A stretch of DNA of 38,102 nt from Candidatus Vagococcus giribetii (GTDB taxonomy: Bacteria; Bacillota; Bacilli; Lactobacillales; Vagococcaceae). Position numbers and translations under genes: made by a program. The stretch is taken from NCBI RefSeq assembly GCF_017316185.1, contig NZ_JAFLVX010000007.1:381-38482 (forward strand). Reading direction: 5' to 3'. The notes beneath the pieces were generated by a model. It was not told the origin of the DNA and ran no database searches. It saw only the letters and a list, made by a program, of their open reading frames with translations. Shown here in pieces: positions 9,786 to 18,530 of the stretch (within the stretch, counting starts at the first letter, position 1; every line of letters begins with the position of its first letter).

Positions 9786-9815
9786 AAAATCGTAACCTCT
9801 TTTAAATTAGTCTTT

Positions 9816-10121
9816 TTAAACTACAGTTTTCTTTTTCACTGGTACCAACATTGAAATTTCAACGAGGCCTTTGCTTCGAATGATATCTAGATCTGAGCTA
9901 TCAATGCCTCGACTGAGAATGACATTTAATACATGATCTACTTCAAAATCTTTTACTTCACGTGTCTTGTTCACAATAACAACCTCAATATGAGTATCGG
10001 CGATACTATGAACTACCAATGTCTTCCCTAAAGAGTAGACTTTGACATAGTTAGCATCTGTATTTTCCAATTGCTTAGAGACAAGCCTTGCATAGCTGTT
10101 AGTCACATCGATTAATTTCAT
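9816..10121 (-). CDS. DUF1827 family protein
   Basis: 101 residues beginning MKLIDVTNSYARLV and containing KVYSLGKTLVVH, a pattern I recognise from the DUF1827 family of enterococci and streptococci. The family is small and cytosolic, with no known function and no visible catalytic motif. A GTG at 10130 would add three residues, but on the minus strand AGGTGAT sits just ahead of the ATG at 10121 and overlaps that GTG, so the ATG is preferred. It lies downstream of clpE in the same direction with a 158-base gap, and in relatives it also accompanies clpE, so shared stress regulation is possible but unproven. It has its own strong terminator. Confidence 0.75.
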   Translation of the reverse strand: MKLIDVTNSYARLVSKQLENTDANYVKVYSLGKTLVVHSIADTHIEVVIVNKTREVKDFEVDHVLNVILSRGIDSSDLDIIRSKGLVEISMLVPVKKKTVV

Positions 10122-10279
10122 TCTAATCACCTCTCCCTGTTATTTTCATAGACTCCTTCTATACTTCTATTATACCATAAAAAAACTGTTGTTAGTGAGA
10201 TAACGCTTTTTCTTTTCTCTTTTAATACTAATTGATTTTTAATGTTTAATACAAATATAATATTGAGTAGGAAACAGGA

Positions 10280-12460
10280 TTATTTACTTGAAACTACTAT
10301 TTGATTTTCTTCTAAAGTAGCGACTAGATTTTTTTCAGTAGGGTTGTCTAGGTAGAAGTCTGCAATACCGTCTTCAATTTGTTCTTGGATCACTCTTCTC
10401 AAAGGACGAGCCCCCATTTTAGGGTCGTATCCAAGTTCAACTAATTTTTCTTTAACTTCCTTAGTTGCTTCAATATGAATGTCCTGATCTTTAAGCAAAT
10501 GATTGACTTCGTTAAGCATAAGAGAAACGATACTTAGTAAGTTTTCTTTAGATAAAGGTTTGAATTCGATAATACCATCGAAGCGGTTAAGGAATTCAGG
10601 TTTAAAGAAGTTGGTTAATTGGCCTAAGACCGACTGACTTGAGCCATCTAAAGTAGCACCAAAGCCAACATTAGCCTCTATAGCACCAGTACCAGCGTTA
10701 CTAGTCATAATGATTAAGGTATCTTTAAAGCTTACAGTGCGTCCTTTAGCATCTGTTAAACGACCATCTTCTAGAATTTGTAAAAACATATGCAAGACAT
10801 CAGGGTGAGCTTTTTCAATTTCATCTAGAAGAACTAAGCTGTAAGGTTTTCTACGCACACGTTCTGTTAATTGACCAGCTTCTTCATAGCCTACATAGCC
10901 AGGAGGAGAACCGATTAATTTTGAGACACTATGTTTTTCCATATACTCACTCATATCAAAGCGAATCATGGCTTCTTTATCTCCAAATAATTCAAAAGCT
11001 AATTGTTTAGCTAACTCGGTTTTACCGACACCTGTTGGCCCTACAAATAGGAAAGAACCAATTGGACGATTCTTGTTATTTAAGCCAATTCGGTTACGCC
11101 TGATAGCACGAGAAACTTTATCAACAGCATCATCTTGTCCAATGACATGTTGCTTGATGTCGGTATCTAAATGTTTCATTTGTGTTTGTTCTTTTTCTTT
11201 TAACTCACCCACTGGAATCCCTGTCATTATTTCAACAACTTGTTCCATGTCCTCAATCGTCACAACAGGCATGTCTTCATCAGCCACTTGTTTTTCTTTT
11301 AAGTTGGTTAGATTTTTGACTTGGTCACGGTAGTAGGCAGCTTTTTCAAAGTTTTCCTCATTTGAGGCAAGTTCTTTTTGCTTTTCAGCTTCTGCTAGTC
11401 GTTCTTCAATGACTTTTGGATCTAATGATTGAATCGTTAGATTTTTCTTGGAACCTGTTTCATCGAGTAAGTCGATCGCTTTGTCAGGTAAGAAACGATC
11501 TTGGATAAAGCGGCTAGAAAGTTTGACAGCACCAAGAATGGCTTCTTCTGTATAAGTTACATGATGGAAGTCTTCGTAGCGTTTTTGAATTCCTTTTAGA
11601 ATAGTCACTGTTTCTTCTTCAGTTGGTTCTTCTACTCGTACAGGTTGCATACGTCTTTCAAGAGCCGCATCTTTTTCGATGATACGATACTCAGAAAGGG
11701 TAGTGGCACCAACCATCTGTAATTCACCTCGAGCAAGAGCTGGTTTTAAGATATTACCAGCATCCATATTGCCATCTCCAGCACTTCCAGCACCAACAAT
11801 TTCATGGACCTCATCAATAAAGAGGATGATTTGTGGATTTTCTTTTAACTCAGTGATGAGTTGTTGCATTCTTTCTTCAAATTGTCCTCTGATGCCTGTA
11901 CCTTGAACTAAAGAAGCTACATCAAGACGAATGACTTCTTTGTTGATTAGTTTTTGAGGAACATTACCTTCAACAATTCTTAAGGCTAGACCTTCAATGA
12001 CAGCTGTTTTACCCACACCAGGCTCACCAATGAGTACAGGGTTATTTTTAGTTCGCCTGTTTAATATTTCAATCACACGAGTAGTTTCTTCATCACGTCC
12101 AATGACTGGATCAATGTTTCCATTACGAGCTTCTTCAGTTAGGTTTTCACCAAACTCTTGTAAAAGAGATTGATGTGATTGATTTGGAGGCATAGGCGGT
12201 CCTATGCGACCTGTTTGTGTATTAGGAATTTGAGGGTCTTGTGTTTGTCTATTGTTTTGTTCTTGTAATTGGCGGAATAAATCATTAAGGGATCCAAACC
12301 CAAAAGGATCTTGACTCATGCGTTCTCTGTGTGCCATGTCTTCTTGCTGTTTGATTTGACGATAGCATTGTTGGCACAAGTCAATTTGTTTTTTCTGACC
12401 TTGAACACTTGTGTATAGATGAATAGTTGCTTCATTTGTTTGACAATTTTGGCAAAGCAT
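10280..12460 (-). CDS. clpE: ATP-dependent Clp protease ATP-binding subunit ClpE
   Basis: A 726-residue HSP100 unfoldase that feeds damaged proteins to ClpP. The N-terminus is the ClpE-specific zinc finger: CQNC (3-6) and CQQC (29-32). AAA module 1 has GEPGVGKT (145-152) and Walker B ILFIDE (212-217). A UVR-type coiled segment lies near 363-390 ([15 protein letters not shown]). AAA module 2 has GPTGVGKT (474-481), the [12 protein letters not shown] Walker B region and the [10 protein letters not shown] sensor-2 region. The zinc finger and short N-domain distinguish it from ClpC and ClpB. AAGGAG is nine bases before the ATG. Expression is evidently under CtsR: a perfect tandem operator lies at the predicted transcription start. 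Confidence 0.97.
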   Translation of the reverse strand: MLCQNCQTNEATIHLYTSVQGQKKQIDLCQQCYRQIKQQEDMAHRERMSQDPFGFGSLNDLFRQLQEQNNRQTQDPQIPNTQTGRIGPPMPPNQSHQSLLQEFGENLTEEARNGNIDPVIGRDEETTRVIEILNRRTKNNPVLIGEPGVGKTAVIEGLALRIVEGNVPQKLINKEVIRLDVASLVQGTGIRGQFEERMQQLITELKENPQIILFIDEVHEIVGAGSAGDGNMDAGNILKPALARGELQMVGATTLSEYRIIEKDAALERRMQPVRVEEPTEEETVTILKGIQKRYEDFHHVTYTEEAILGAVKLSSRFIQDRFLPDKAIDLLDETGSKKNLTIQSLDPKVIEERLAEAEKQKELASNEENFEKAAYYRDQVKNLTNLKEKQVADEDMPVVTIEDMEQVVEIMTGIPVGELKEKEQTQMKHLDTDIKQHVIGQDDAVDKVSRAIRRNRIGLNNKNRPIGSFLFVGPTGVGKTELAKQLAFELFGDKEAMIRFDMSEYMEKHSVSKLIGSPPGYVGYEEAGQLTERVRRKPYSLVLLDEIEKAHPDVLHMFLQILEDGRLTDAKGRTVSFKDTLIIMTSNAGTGAIEANVGFGATLDGSSQSVLGQLTNFFKPEFLNRFDGIIEFKPLSKENLLSIVSLMLNEVNHLLKDQDIHIEATKEVKEKLVELGYDPKMGARPLRRVIQEQIEDGIADFYLDNPTEKNLVATLEENQIVVSSK

Positions 12461-12503
12461 AGATTCACGCTCCTTTGTTTTTTTATAAAGGTCGAGATTT
12501 ATT

Positions 12504-12522
12504 GTTGACCTTTTCTGACCTT
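12504..12522 (-). promoter_or_regulatory. CtsR operator of clpE
   Basis: On the minus strand AAGGTCAGAAAAGGTCAAC contains two GGTCA heptads separated by three bases, matching the known CtsR consensus GGTCAAA-NAN-GGTCAAA. It covers roughly +1 to +18 of the predicted transcript, where a bound repressor blocks initiation. Confidence 0.9.
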
Positions 12523-12527
12523 AGTTT

Positions 12528-12557
12528 ATTATAACGCATTCTCATATTTACTTTCAA
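12528..12557 (-). promoter_or_regulatory. Sigma-A promoter of clpE
   Basis: On the minus strand TTGAAA (12557-12552) and TATAAT (12533-12528) are separated by 18 bases. Transcription would start near 12521, inside the CtsR operator. Confidence 0.75.
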
Positions 12558-12656
12558 GAAATTACTCTTTTCTTCTATTAAATGTCAAGGATAGAAAAAT
12601 AGACAAAAAATGATATACTATTAACATCAATTAAGAAGAAAGGAGGATTACCTAGC

Positions 12657-12842
12657 ATGAATTCCTATACAGAAAAAATAGAAAGTTTATTATCAGAAGA
12701 AATCACAGAGTTAGTCGTTGAGAAAGACGAATTTTATCAATTTAGAGAAGCCTGGGTAGCCCATCCCAAAAAGAATATGATTGTGGGAGAAGCTAGTTTG
12801 GGTGGAAAAGTTATCTACCGAAAAGATAAGCAAAATTTATAA
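12657..12842 (+). CDS. Small conserved-looking protein of unknown function (61 aa)
   Basis: 61 residues, acidic N-terminal half (EKIESLLSEEITELVVEKDEF) and a C-terminal part with FREAWVAHPKKNMIVGEASLGGKVIYR. I see no membrane segment, signal peptide or metal motif. The coding call rests on an excellent ribosome site (AAAGGAGG, 12639-12646, ten bases before ATG), an open frame with natural amino-acid composition, and its place between clpE (divergent) and ptsH. A similar small hypothetical may occur at this place in enterococci, but I cannot verify that. A weak TATACT -10 is at 12614-12619. No terminator separates it from ptsH, so some read-through into ptsHI is possible. Confidence 0.65.
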   Translation: MNSYTEKIESLLSEEITELVVEKDEFYQFREAWVAHPKKNMIVGEASLGGKVIYRKDKQNL

Positions 12843-12854
12843 GAAAGTTTGTTA

Positions 12855-12868
12855 TGATAACGATTTCT
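12855..12868. promoter_or_regulatory. Candidate cre (CcpA) site ahead of ptsHI
   Basis: TGATAACGATTTCT matches the cre consensus TGWNANCGNTNWCA at all but the last base. It lies about 15 bases upstream of the -35 proposed for ptsH, a position compatible with CcpA control of the general PTS genes. Confidence 0.5.
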
Positions 12869-12882
12869 CAAAGGAAATAAGT

Positions 12883-12910
12883 TGTTTCTAGATTTAAAAC
12901 ATGGTATTCT
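12883..12910 (+). promoter_or_regulatory. Possible ptsH promoter
   Basis: TTGTTT (12883-12888) and TATTCT (12905-12910) at 16-bp spacing. A second weak option is TTGAAA (12917-12922) with TAATAT (12942-12947) at 19 bp. Neither is decisive. Confidence 0.35.
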
Positions 12911-13006
12911 TTATCATTGAAAGGGTTATTTTTTTTAAACGTAATATTGTTTTAAAAAAGGTAAACTCTCAAAATCAAATTCGATTACAGAGGAGAATGA
13001 TTTATT

Positions 13007-13273
13007 ATGGAAAAAAAAGATTTTCATGTAGTAGCAGATACAGGTATTCACGCACGTCCAGCAACTTTATTAGTTCAAACTGCAAGTAAATTTAGCTCAG
13101 ACATCAACTTAGAATACAAAGGTAAATCTGTAAACTTAAAATCAATCATGGGCGTTATGTCTTTAGGTGTTGGCCAAGGTGCTGATGTAAGTATTACAGC
13201 TGAAGGTGCTGACGCAGTGGAAGCTATCGCAGCAATCGAAGAAACAATGAAAAAAGAAGGTTTATCAGAATAA
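13007..13273 (+). CDS. ptsH: Phosphocarrier protein HPr
   Basis: 88 residues, standard HPr length. It relays phosphate from enzyme I to the sugar-specific EIIA proteins through His15 in GIHARPAT, and Ser46 in [10 protein letters not shown] is the HPr kinase site that makes P-Ser-HPr, the CcpA co-repressor of Firmicutes. Both motifs are intact. AGGAG at 12991-12995 precedes the ATG by 11 bases. Its stop overlaps the ptsI start (TAATG), so the pair is translationally coupled. Codon choice is restricted, as in ptsI and tig, which is expected for a highly expressed gene. The upstream cre-like site suggests CcpA feedback. Confidence 0.98.
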   Translation: MEKKDFHVVADTGIHARPATLLVQTASKFSSDINLEYKGKSVNLKSIMGVMSLGVGQGADVSITAEGADAVEAIAAIEETMKKEGLSE

Positions 13274-14997
13274 TGACAAAGCAATTAAAAGGTATTGCCG
13301 TAAGTGATGGTATTGCAGTTGCAAAAGCTTATCTTTTAGTTGAGCCAGACCTTTCATTTGAAAAAAAATCAATTGAAAACGTCGATCAAGAAGTTGCTCG
13401 TCTTGCTGATGCCCTAACACAATCAACAGCTGAGTTACAAGCAATTCGTGATAAAGCTGCTAAAAGTTTAGGTGAAGAAGAAGCGCAAGTGTTTGATGCT
13501 CATTTAATGGTACTTTCAGATCCAGAATTAATTGGTTCTGTTGAAGGAAACATTAAAGATAACAATGTTAACGCAGAATCAGCATTAAAAGAAGTAACAG
13601 ATATGTTTATCGGTATGTTCGAAAGCATGGTGGATAATCCTTACATGCAAGAAAGAGCTGCTGATATTAAAGACGTAACAAAACGCATTATGAGTCATTT
13701 AGTAGGCGTTAAATTACCAGATTTATCAATGATTAACGAAGAAGTTATCATTGTTGCTGAAGATTTAACACCAAGTGATACAGCTCAGTTAGACCGTAAC
13801 TTTGTCCGTGCCTTTGTAACAAACATTGGTGGACGTACATCTCACTCAGCTATCATGGCTCGTTCATTAGAAATCCCAGCAGTTGTAGGAACTAAAAATA
13901 TCACAGAAGCAGTATCTGAAGGCGACATATTGGCTTTAGATGGTAGTTCAGGTGAGGTTATTGTTAATCCTACTGCTGAAGAAATTGCTGAATTCGAAAG
14001 TAAAGCGAAGGCTTTCGCTGAATTAAAAGCAGAATGGGAAAAATTAAAAAATGCTCAAACAGTAACAGCTGATGGCAAACATTTCGAATTAGCAGCTAAC
14101 ATTGGAACACCTAAGGATTTAGAAGGTGTTAATGGAAATGGTGGAGAAGCAGTTGGTTTATACCGTACTGAATTCCTATACATGGATTCACCAGACTTCC
14201 CAAGTGAAGATGATCAATTCGAAGCTTATAAAGCTGTTTTAGAAGGTATGAATGGTAAACCAGTTGTGGTTCGTACAATGGATATCGGTGGAGACAAAGA
14301 GTTACCATACTTGAAGTTCCCTGAAGAAATGAACCCATTCTTAGGTTACCGTGCTATTCGTATCTGTTTAGCAGAAGATGCTATGTTCCGTACACAATTA
14401 CGTGCACTTTTACGTGCATCAGTTTATGGTAACTTACGTATCATGTTCCCAATGATTGCTACATTACAAGAATTCCGTGATGCTAAAGCAATGTTATTAG
14501 AAGAAAAAGCTAAATTAGTTTCTGAAGGTGTTGAAATTTCAGAAGATATCCAAGTAGGTATTATGATTGAAATTCCAGCAGCAGCAGTTATTGCTGACAG
14601 ATTTGCTAAAGAAGTGGACTTCTTCAGTATCGGAACAAATGACTTAATTCAATACACAATGGCTGCAGACCGTATGAACGAACGCGTTTCTTACCTTTAC
14701 CAACCATATAACCCTGCAATTTTACGTTTAATTAAAAACGTAATCGACTCAGCTCATGCTGAAGGTAAATGGGCTGGTATGTGTGGTGAGATGGCTGGTG
14801 ATCAAACAGCTGTTCCATTATTAGTAGGTTTAGGCTTAGACGAATTTTCAATGAGTGCAACAAGTATTTTACGTACTAGAAGCTTAATGAAACGTCTTGA
14901 TTCAGCTAAAATGGCTGAATTAGCTAACAAAGCAATCTCTGAATGCGATACAGCAGAAGAAGTTGTGGCATTAGTAGAAGCTTATACAGCTGAATAA
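13273..14997 (+). CDS. ptsI: Phosphoenolpyruvate-protein phosphotransferase (PTS enzyme I)
   Basis: 574 residues. It takes phosphate from PEP onto a histidine and passes it to HPr, the first step of all PTS sugar uptake. The phosphohistidine domain carries [13 protein letters not shown] with His191. The C-terminal PEP-binding barrel has [10 protein letters not shown] near 292-301, the long conserved segment through the [14 protein letters not shown] region, and the active-site Cys504 in GMCGEMAGD. Length and motifs are complete. The ATG overlaps the ptsH stop codon, and a clear terminator closes the operon 12 bases after the stop. Confidence 0.98.
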   Translation: MTKQLKGIAVSDGIAVAKAYLLVEPDLSFEKKSIENVDQEVARLADALTQSTAELQAIRDKAAKSLGEEEAQVFDAHLMVLSDPELIGSVEGNIKDNNVNAESALKEVTDMFIGMFESMVDNPYMQERAADIKDVTKRIMSHLVGVKLPDLSMINEEVIIVAEDLTPSDTAQLDRNFVRAFVTNIGGRTSHSAIMARSLEIPAVVGTKNITEAVSEGDILALDGSSGEVIVNPTAEEIAEFESKAKAFAELKAEWEKLKNAQTVTADGKHFELAANIGTPKDLEGVNGNGGEAVGLYRTEFLYMDSPDFPSEDDQFEAYKAVLEGMNGKPVVVRTMDIGGDKELPYLKFPEEMNPFLGYRAIRICLAEDAMFRTQLRALLRASVYGNLRIMFPMIATLQEFRDAKAMLLEEKAKLVSEGVEISEDIQVGIMIEIPAAAVIADRFAKEVDFFSIGTNDLIQYTMAADRMNERVSYLYQPYNPAILRLIKNVIDSAHAEGKWAGMCGEMAGDQTAVPLLVGLGLDEFSMSATSILRTRSLMKRLDSAKMAELANKAISECDTAEEVVALVEAYTAE

Positions 14998-15009
14998 AAA
15001 AGTTTGGAG

Positions 15010-15049
15010 AGGTTGACTTAATTTTAGTCAACCTTTCTTTTTGTTTTTT
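15010..15049 (+). terminator. Terminator of ptsHI
   Basis: AGGTTGACT (15010-15018) and AGTCAACCT (15026-15034) form a 9-bp stem followed by TTCTTTTTGTTTTTT. Confidence 0.9.
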
Positions 15050-15063
15050 AATGGTGAGGAATA

Positions 15064-15072
15064 TGTTATAAT
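15064..15072 (+). promoter_or_regulatory. Extended -10 promoter of the bgsA-bgsB operon
   Basis: TGTTATAAT gives an extended -10 with a perfect TATAAT (15067-15072). No good -35 is visible. Transcription would start near 15080, leaving a leader of about 70 bases. Confidence 0.55.
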
Positions 15073-15084
15073 TAAAACTTGTAA

Positions 15085-15125
15085 ACTCGGACTCTAGTAG
15101 GAGGAATTCCTCTGTTGTTTCGAGT
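15085..15125 (+). promoter_or_regulatory. Structured bgsA leader with decoy ribosome site
   Basis: A perfect 12-bp palindrome GAGGAATTCCTC (15101-15112) sits inside an outer ACTCG (15085-15089)/CGAGT (15121-15125) pair. It masks an AGGAGG (15099-15104) that is not the bgsA ribosome site (that is AAGGAG at 15138-15143). The AGGAGG is nine bases before a TTG opening a four-codon ORF (15114-15128). Function is unknown. Confidence 0.35.
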
Positions 15126-15150
15126 ATAGTGATAAACAAGGAGTGAAATA

Positions 15151-16173
15151 ATGCTGAAGATTAACATGTTTTCTTCCGCTGACAAAGTGAAAGGCCAAGG
15201 AGTAGGCAGTGCCTATAACGAATTGGTTAAGATGTTGAAAGATAAATTTCCAGAAGAGTTTGAGATAAATATTAATCAATATAGTCAGTCAGACATCTCT
15301 CATTACCATACAGTTGATCCTTTTTTTTATGTATCAACTTTCTTTAAGAAAAGAAGAGGCGTTCGAATCGGTTATGTTCATTTTTTACCAGAAACATTAG
15401 AAGGTAGTATCTCACTTTTTGGTCCTTTTCAAGCCATATTCAACCGTTACTTGATTTCATTTTATAAGAGAATGGATCAATTAGTTGTAGTCAATCCTTC
15501 TTTTATTGAAAAGTTAGGTGAAGCAGGAATTGATACTAGCAAAGTAACTTACATTCCTAACTTTGTATCAAAAGATGTGTTTTATGAAGCAGAAGAATCT
15601 GATAAAATAAAATGGAAAAAAGAAGCAGGATTTAAAGAAGACGAGCTAATTGTCTTAGGATCAGGACAAATTCAACAACGAAAAGGTCTAGATGATTTTA
15701 TTAAATTAGCCGAAGATAACCCCGATATCCAATTTGTTTGGGCAGGTGGTTTTTCATTTGGAAAAATTACAGATGGGTATGATCGCTATAAAAAAGTCTA
15801 TGATAATCCACCTAAGAATTTGATGTTTACAGGAATTGTTGAGAGAAGCGAGTTAGTTAAATACTATAATTTAGCTGATTTATTTTTATTACCTTCTTTT
15901 AACGAGTTGTTTCCAATGTCTATCTTGGAAGGCTTTAATTGTGGAACACCTATTATGTTAAGGGATTTAGAGTTGTACCACTCTATTATTGAAGGTAGTT
16001 ATATAAGCACACAAGACGTGGCAGATATGCAAGAAGCTTTAACTAAAATAAACAGAGACCGAGAGTTGCTGACACCTTTTAAAGAAAAATCTAGAAAACT
16101 AGGTCAGTATTATTCAGAAGAAAATGTGTCTCAACTTTGGTATGATTATTACCATCAAAATAGCCATAAATAA
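15151..16173 (+). CDS. bgsA: GT4 glycosyltransferase, probable diglucosyl-diacylglycerol synthase BgsA
   Basis: 340 residues with a GT-B fold pattern: an N-terminal part with GVGSAYNEL, then a C-terminal nucleotide-sugar part with LGSGQIQQRKGL near 169-180 and the EX7E motif E252-E260 in NELFPMSILEGF. In Enterococcus, BgsA adds the second glucose to monoglucosyl-diacylglycerol, producing the glycolipid that anchors lipoteichoic acid, and bgsB lies immediately downstream as here. The assignment rests on size, motif and gene order, so it is family knowledge plus inference; Listeria names the equivalent LafB. AAGGAG is seven bases before ATG. It heads a three-gene operon (gaps of 15 bases) with bgsB and a flippase-like gene. 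No membrane helix is evident, as expected for a membrane-associated cytosolic enzyme. Confidence 0.8.
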   Translation: MLKINMFSSADKVKGQGVGSAYNELVKMLKDKFPEEFEININQYSQSDISHYHTVDPFFYVSTFFKKRRGVRIGYVHFLPETLEGSISLFGPFQAIFNRYLISFYKRMDQLVVVNPSFIEKLGEAGIDTSKVTYIPNFVSKDVFYEAEESDKIKWKKEAGFKEDELIVLGSGQIQQRKGLDDFIKLAEDNPDIQFVWAGGFSFGKITDGYDRYKKVYDNPPKNLMFTGIVERSELVKYYNLADLFLLPSFNELFPMSILEGFNCGTPIMLRDLELYHSIIEGSYISTQDVADMQEALTKINRDRELLTPFKEKSRKLGQYYSEENVSQLWYDYYHQNSHK

Positions 16174-16188
16174 AAGGAGGCGAAGGTT

Positions 16189-17409
16189 GTGAAGATTGGT
16201 TTTTTTACAGATACCTATTTTCCACAAGTAAGTGGTGTTTCAACATCTATTAGAACATTAAAAGAAGAACTTGAAGCACTGGGACATGACGTTTATATCT
16301 TCACAACAACTGACCCCAATGTTAAAGAGTTAGAAAATCGTATTATTCGGATGCCAAGTATTCCTTTTATCTCATTTAAAGAGCGTCGTGTCATCATTAG
16401 AGGCATGTTGTATGCTTATTATGTGGCAAAAGATTTAGAGCTTGATATTATTCATACTCATACCGAGTTTGGTTTAGGCTTTTTAGGGAAACAAGTAGCT
16501 AAAGCTTTACGTGTTCCTTGTATTCATACATATCACACGATGTATGAGGATTATTTACACTATATTGCTAATGGAAAGTTGATTCGACCTATTCATGTGA
16601 AGCAGTTTTCTAAAGTGTATACGGCTCATTTGTCGGCTATTGTTTGCCCAAGTCAGCGAGTAGTGGATAAATTAACAGAGTACGATATCGAAGTACCTAA
16701 GTATATTATTCCAACAGGTATCGATATTTCAAAATTTAAAGCAGTGGAACAAACAGAAATTGAAGCAATAAAAAATCGTTTTGAGATAACGGATGAGCAT
16801 TTGTTTTTACTTTCTGTTAGCCGTATTTCTTATGAAAAAAATATTCAAACTATTTTACAAGGGATGCCAGAAGTGATTCAAGAGTTACCTCAGGCTCGTT
16901 TAGTGATAGTTGGGGACGGTCCTTACAAAAAAGACTTAGAAGAATTAGTTGAGTCTATGAATCTGAGTGATTATGTCTATTTTTCAGGGGAGATTCCAAA
17001 TGAAGATATATCAGCCATTTATCAGGCAGCAGATATTTTTGTGAGTGCTTCTGATTCAGAGACTCAAGGTTTGACTTACACAGAAGCAATGGCCGCTAAA
17101 ACACAAGTGGTGGCAAAAGGGAATGCGTACTTAGATCCTTTGTTTGATGATTTAAGTTTAGGGCTGACCTATCCATCCAATGATGATTTTGCCCAAAGCT
17201 TGATTACTTATGCCAAAGAGAAACATCCGACGAATGAGGCTATTTTAAAAGAAAAGCTTTTTGAAATATCAAGTGTTGCCTTTGGACAGAATGTAGAACG
17301 TCTTTATGAAAAAATAATCAGTACCTATGTTGAAGTGCCAGAAGAAGAGTTGGCAGAGAACGAAGAGGACGAAGATGGTTTAAGTTCTTTGAGAATTTTT
17401 AGAAAATAA
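16189..17409 (+). CDS. bgsB: GT4 glycosyltransferase, probable 1,2-diacylglycerol 3-glucosyltransferase BgsB
   Basis: 406 residues beginning with the GT4 N-terminal signature MKIGFFTDTYFPQVSGVSTS, followed by IHTHTEFGLG and YHTMYEDYLHY, typical of Firmicute glycolipid synthases. The donor-binding half shows LLSVSRISYEKN and the EX7E motif E291-E299 in DSETQGLTYTEAMA. Family members glucosylate diacylglycerol, the first step toward the lipoteichoic-acid anchor; the product is the substrate of the upstream BgsA-type enzyme. The start is GTG, supported by AGGAGG at 16175-16180 eight bases away. The tail (about 380-400) is very acidic. Roles of the two glycosyltransferases could in principle be swapped; order and length favour this assignment. 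Confidence 0.82.
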   Translation: MKIGFFTDTYFPQVSGVSTSIRTLKEELEALGHDVYIFTTTDPNVKELENRIIRMPSIPFISFKERRVIIRGMLYAYYVAKDLELDIIHTHTEFGLGFLGKQVAKALRVPCIHTYHTMYEDYLHYIANGKLIRPIHVKQFSKVYTAHLSAIVCPSQRVVDKLTEYDIEVPKYIIPTGIDISKFKAVEQTEIEAIKNRFEITDEHLFLLSVSRISYEKNIQTILQGMPEVIQELPQARLVIVGDGPYKKDLEELVESMNLSDYVYFSGEIPNEDISAIYQAADIFVSASDSETQGLTYTEAMAAKTQVVAKGNAYLDPLFDDLSLGLTYPSNDDFAQSLITYAKEKHPTNEAILKEKLFEISSVAFGQNVERLYEKIISTYVEVPEEELAENEEDEDGLSSLRIFRK

Positions 17410-17424
17410 AGTATGAGGTAGTCT

Positions 17425-18447
17425 ATGAATAAAAAAAATAGTATCTCCTTGGTAGTTGTTTTTTTACTTGGCTTTTTAGTAATTTGGAATGAATTACGCC
17501 AAGTAAATCTCAATGAATTTTTACTCGAAGTTACTAAGGTGAATTGGTATTGGATTGGTGTGGCGATTTTACTCATGCTAGTTCATTGGGGGATTGAAGC
17601 TAAAATCACTCAAACCTTTTTAAAGAAAACAAACCCAGAATATTCCATGAAAAATGCTTACCGGATTCCATTAATTCAACATCTGTTTAACGCGATTACG
17701 CCTTTTTCAACAGGAGGCCAGCCGGCTCAAATAGTGGCTCTTGGTACTTCAGGTGTTGATTATGGTGTAGCAGCTTCCGTTTCGTTGATGAAATTTGTGG
17801 TCTATCAAGTATGGGTAGTGATTAATTTTGTGGTGTGTCTAGTTTTTGGCTTTCAGTGGGTATCTACTAACTTCCATAAATTATCTTATCTGATTGTGTT
17901 AGGTTTTATCGTTCATTTTATCGTTGTTTTTTGTTTGCTACTAGTCATGTTTTGGCATAGTTTAGCACAAAAAATAGTAACGGGGACCTTTAATTTATTA
18001 AGAAAAATTAAGTTAGGGAGACGATTAGTCAAATACGAACCGACCGTTATGGAAAAGTTGGAAAACTTTTACGAACAAAGCCATGCCATGAAACAGGCAC
18101 CAAAATTAATGGTGAAGACGAGTTTGCTAACGATATTACAATTAATCGTTTATTATGTTGTACCTTATTTTGTGTTACTAGCTCTTCATATTGAGGATGT
18201 TAATGTCTTTAAAGTTATTGTGTTTCATGCCTTTATTATTATGATTATTTCACTATTCCCAATACCTGGAGGCACAGGTGGTGCTGAATATAGCTTTAGT
18301 TTATTGTTTGGCACTTTTGTAAGTGTTCCAGGAAAATTAGTATTAGCCATTTTCCTTTGGCGAATTGTGACCTATTACTTAGGAATAGTCCTAGGACTTG
18401 TTGCCTTAATGGTAAAACCAACTAAAGAAATCAAAGAGCTTAGCTAA
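17425..18447 (+). CDS. Flippase-like integral membrane protein (UPF0104/LPG synthase TM-domain family)
   Basis: 340 residues with seven or eight hydrophobic segments, starting near 5-20 and 35-55. The family signature is visible: HLFNAITPFSTGGQPAQ near 90-106 and FPIPGGTGGAEYSF near 276-289, the two regions that mark the transmembrane half of MprF-like and YbhN-like proteins. There is no aminoacyl-transferase domain, so it is not MprF itself. The start ATG follows GAGGTAG at moderate spacing and the gene is 15 bases after bgsB, so it is in the same operon. A lipid-translocating role in glycolipid delivery is a reasonable inference but is not shown by sequence. Confidence 0.8.
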   Translation: MNKKNSISLVVVFLLGFLVIWNELRQVNLNEFLLEVTKVNWYWIGVAILLMLVHWGIEAKITQTFLKKTNPEYSMKNAYRIPLIQHLFNAITPFSTGGQPAQIVALGTSGVDYGVAASVSLMKFVVYQVWVVINFVVCLVFGFQWVSTNFHKLSYLIVLGFIVHFIVVFCLLLVMFWHSLAQKIVTGTFNLLRKIKLGRRLVKYEPTVMEKLENFYEQSHAMKQAPKLMVKTSLLTILQLIVYYVVPYFVLLALHIEDVNVFKVIVFHAFIIMIISLFPIPGGTGGAEYSFSLLFGTFVSVPGKLVLAIFLWRIVTYYLGIVLGLVALMVKPTKEIKELS

Positions 18448-18480
18448 GAAGAGATTCTAAAAGTTAAGCTCTTTCTTATT
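18433..18480 (+). terminator. Terminator of the bgs operon, overlapping the last codons
   Basis: AAAGAGCTTA (18433-18442) pairs with TAAGCTCTTT (18465-18474) across a 22-base loop that includes the stop codon. The tail is CTTATT, so it is of moderate quality. Confidence 0.6.
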
Positions 18481-18494
18481 GCCCTTCTTTTGTC

Positions 18495-18500
18495 TATAAT
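18495..18500 (+). promoter_or_regulatory. -10 element of the beta-hydroxyacid dehydrogenase gene
   Basis: A perfect TATAAT without a clear -35. Transcription would start near 18507, which rules out an ATG at 18507 as start unless the mRNA were leaderless. Confidence 0.5.
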
Positions 18501-18530
18501 GGATATATGACAAAAGAAGAGGTGAACCAA

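Larger units (their letters stand above)
9507..9815. other. Gene-free stretch between acyltransferase and DUF1827 genes
   Basis: It holds the acyltransferase promoter, a 9-bp hairpin AAAATATTG/CAATATTTT around a T8 loop (9652-9677), and the DUF1827 terminator at 9733-9785. I see no coding sequence. Confidence 0.6.

Noticed and set aside
15114-15128. Four-codon leader peptide of bgsA as a coding feature
   Set aside because: Too short to support as a gene; kept only as part of the leader-structure observation.
18507-18530. Upstream ATG for the beta-hydroxyacid dehydrogenase gene
   Set aside because: It lies at the predicted transcription start (TATAAT 18495-18500), while the next ATG has GAGGTGA ahead of it.
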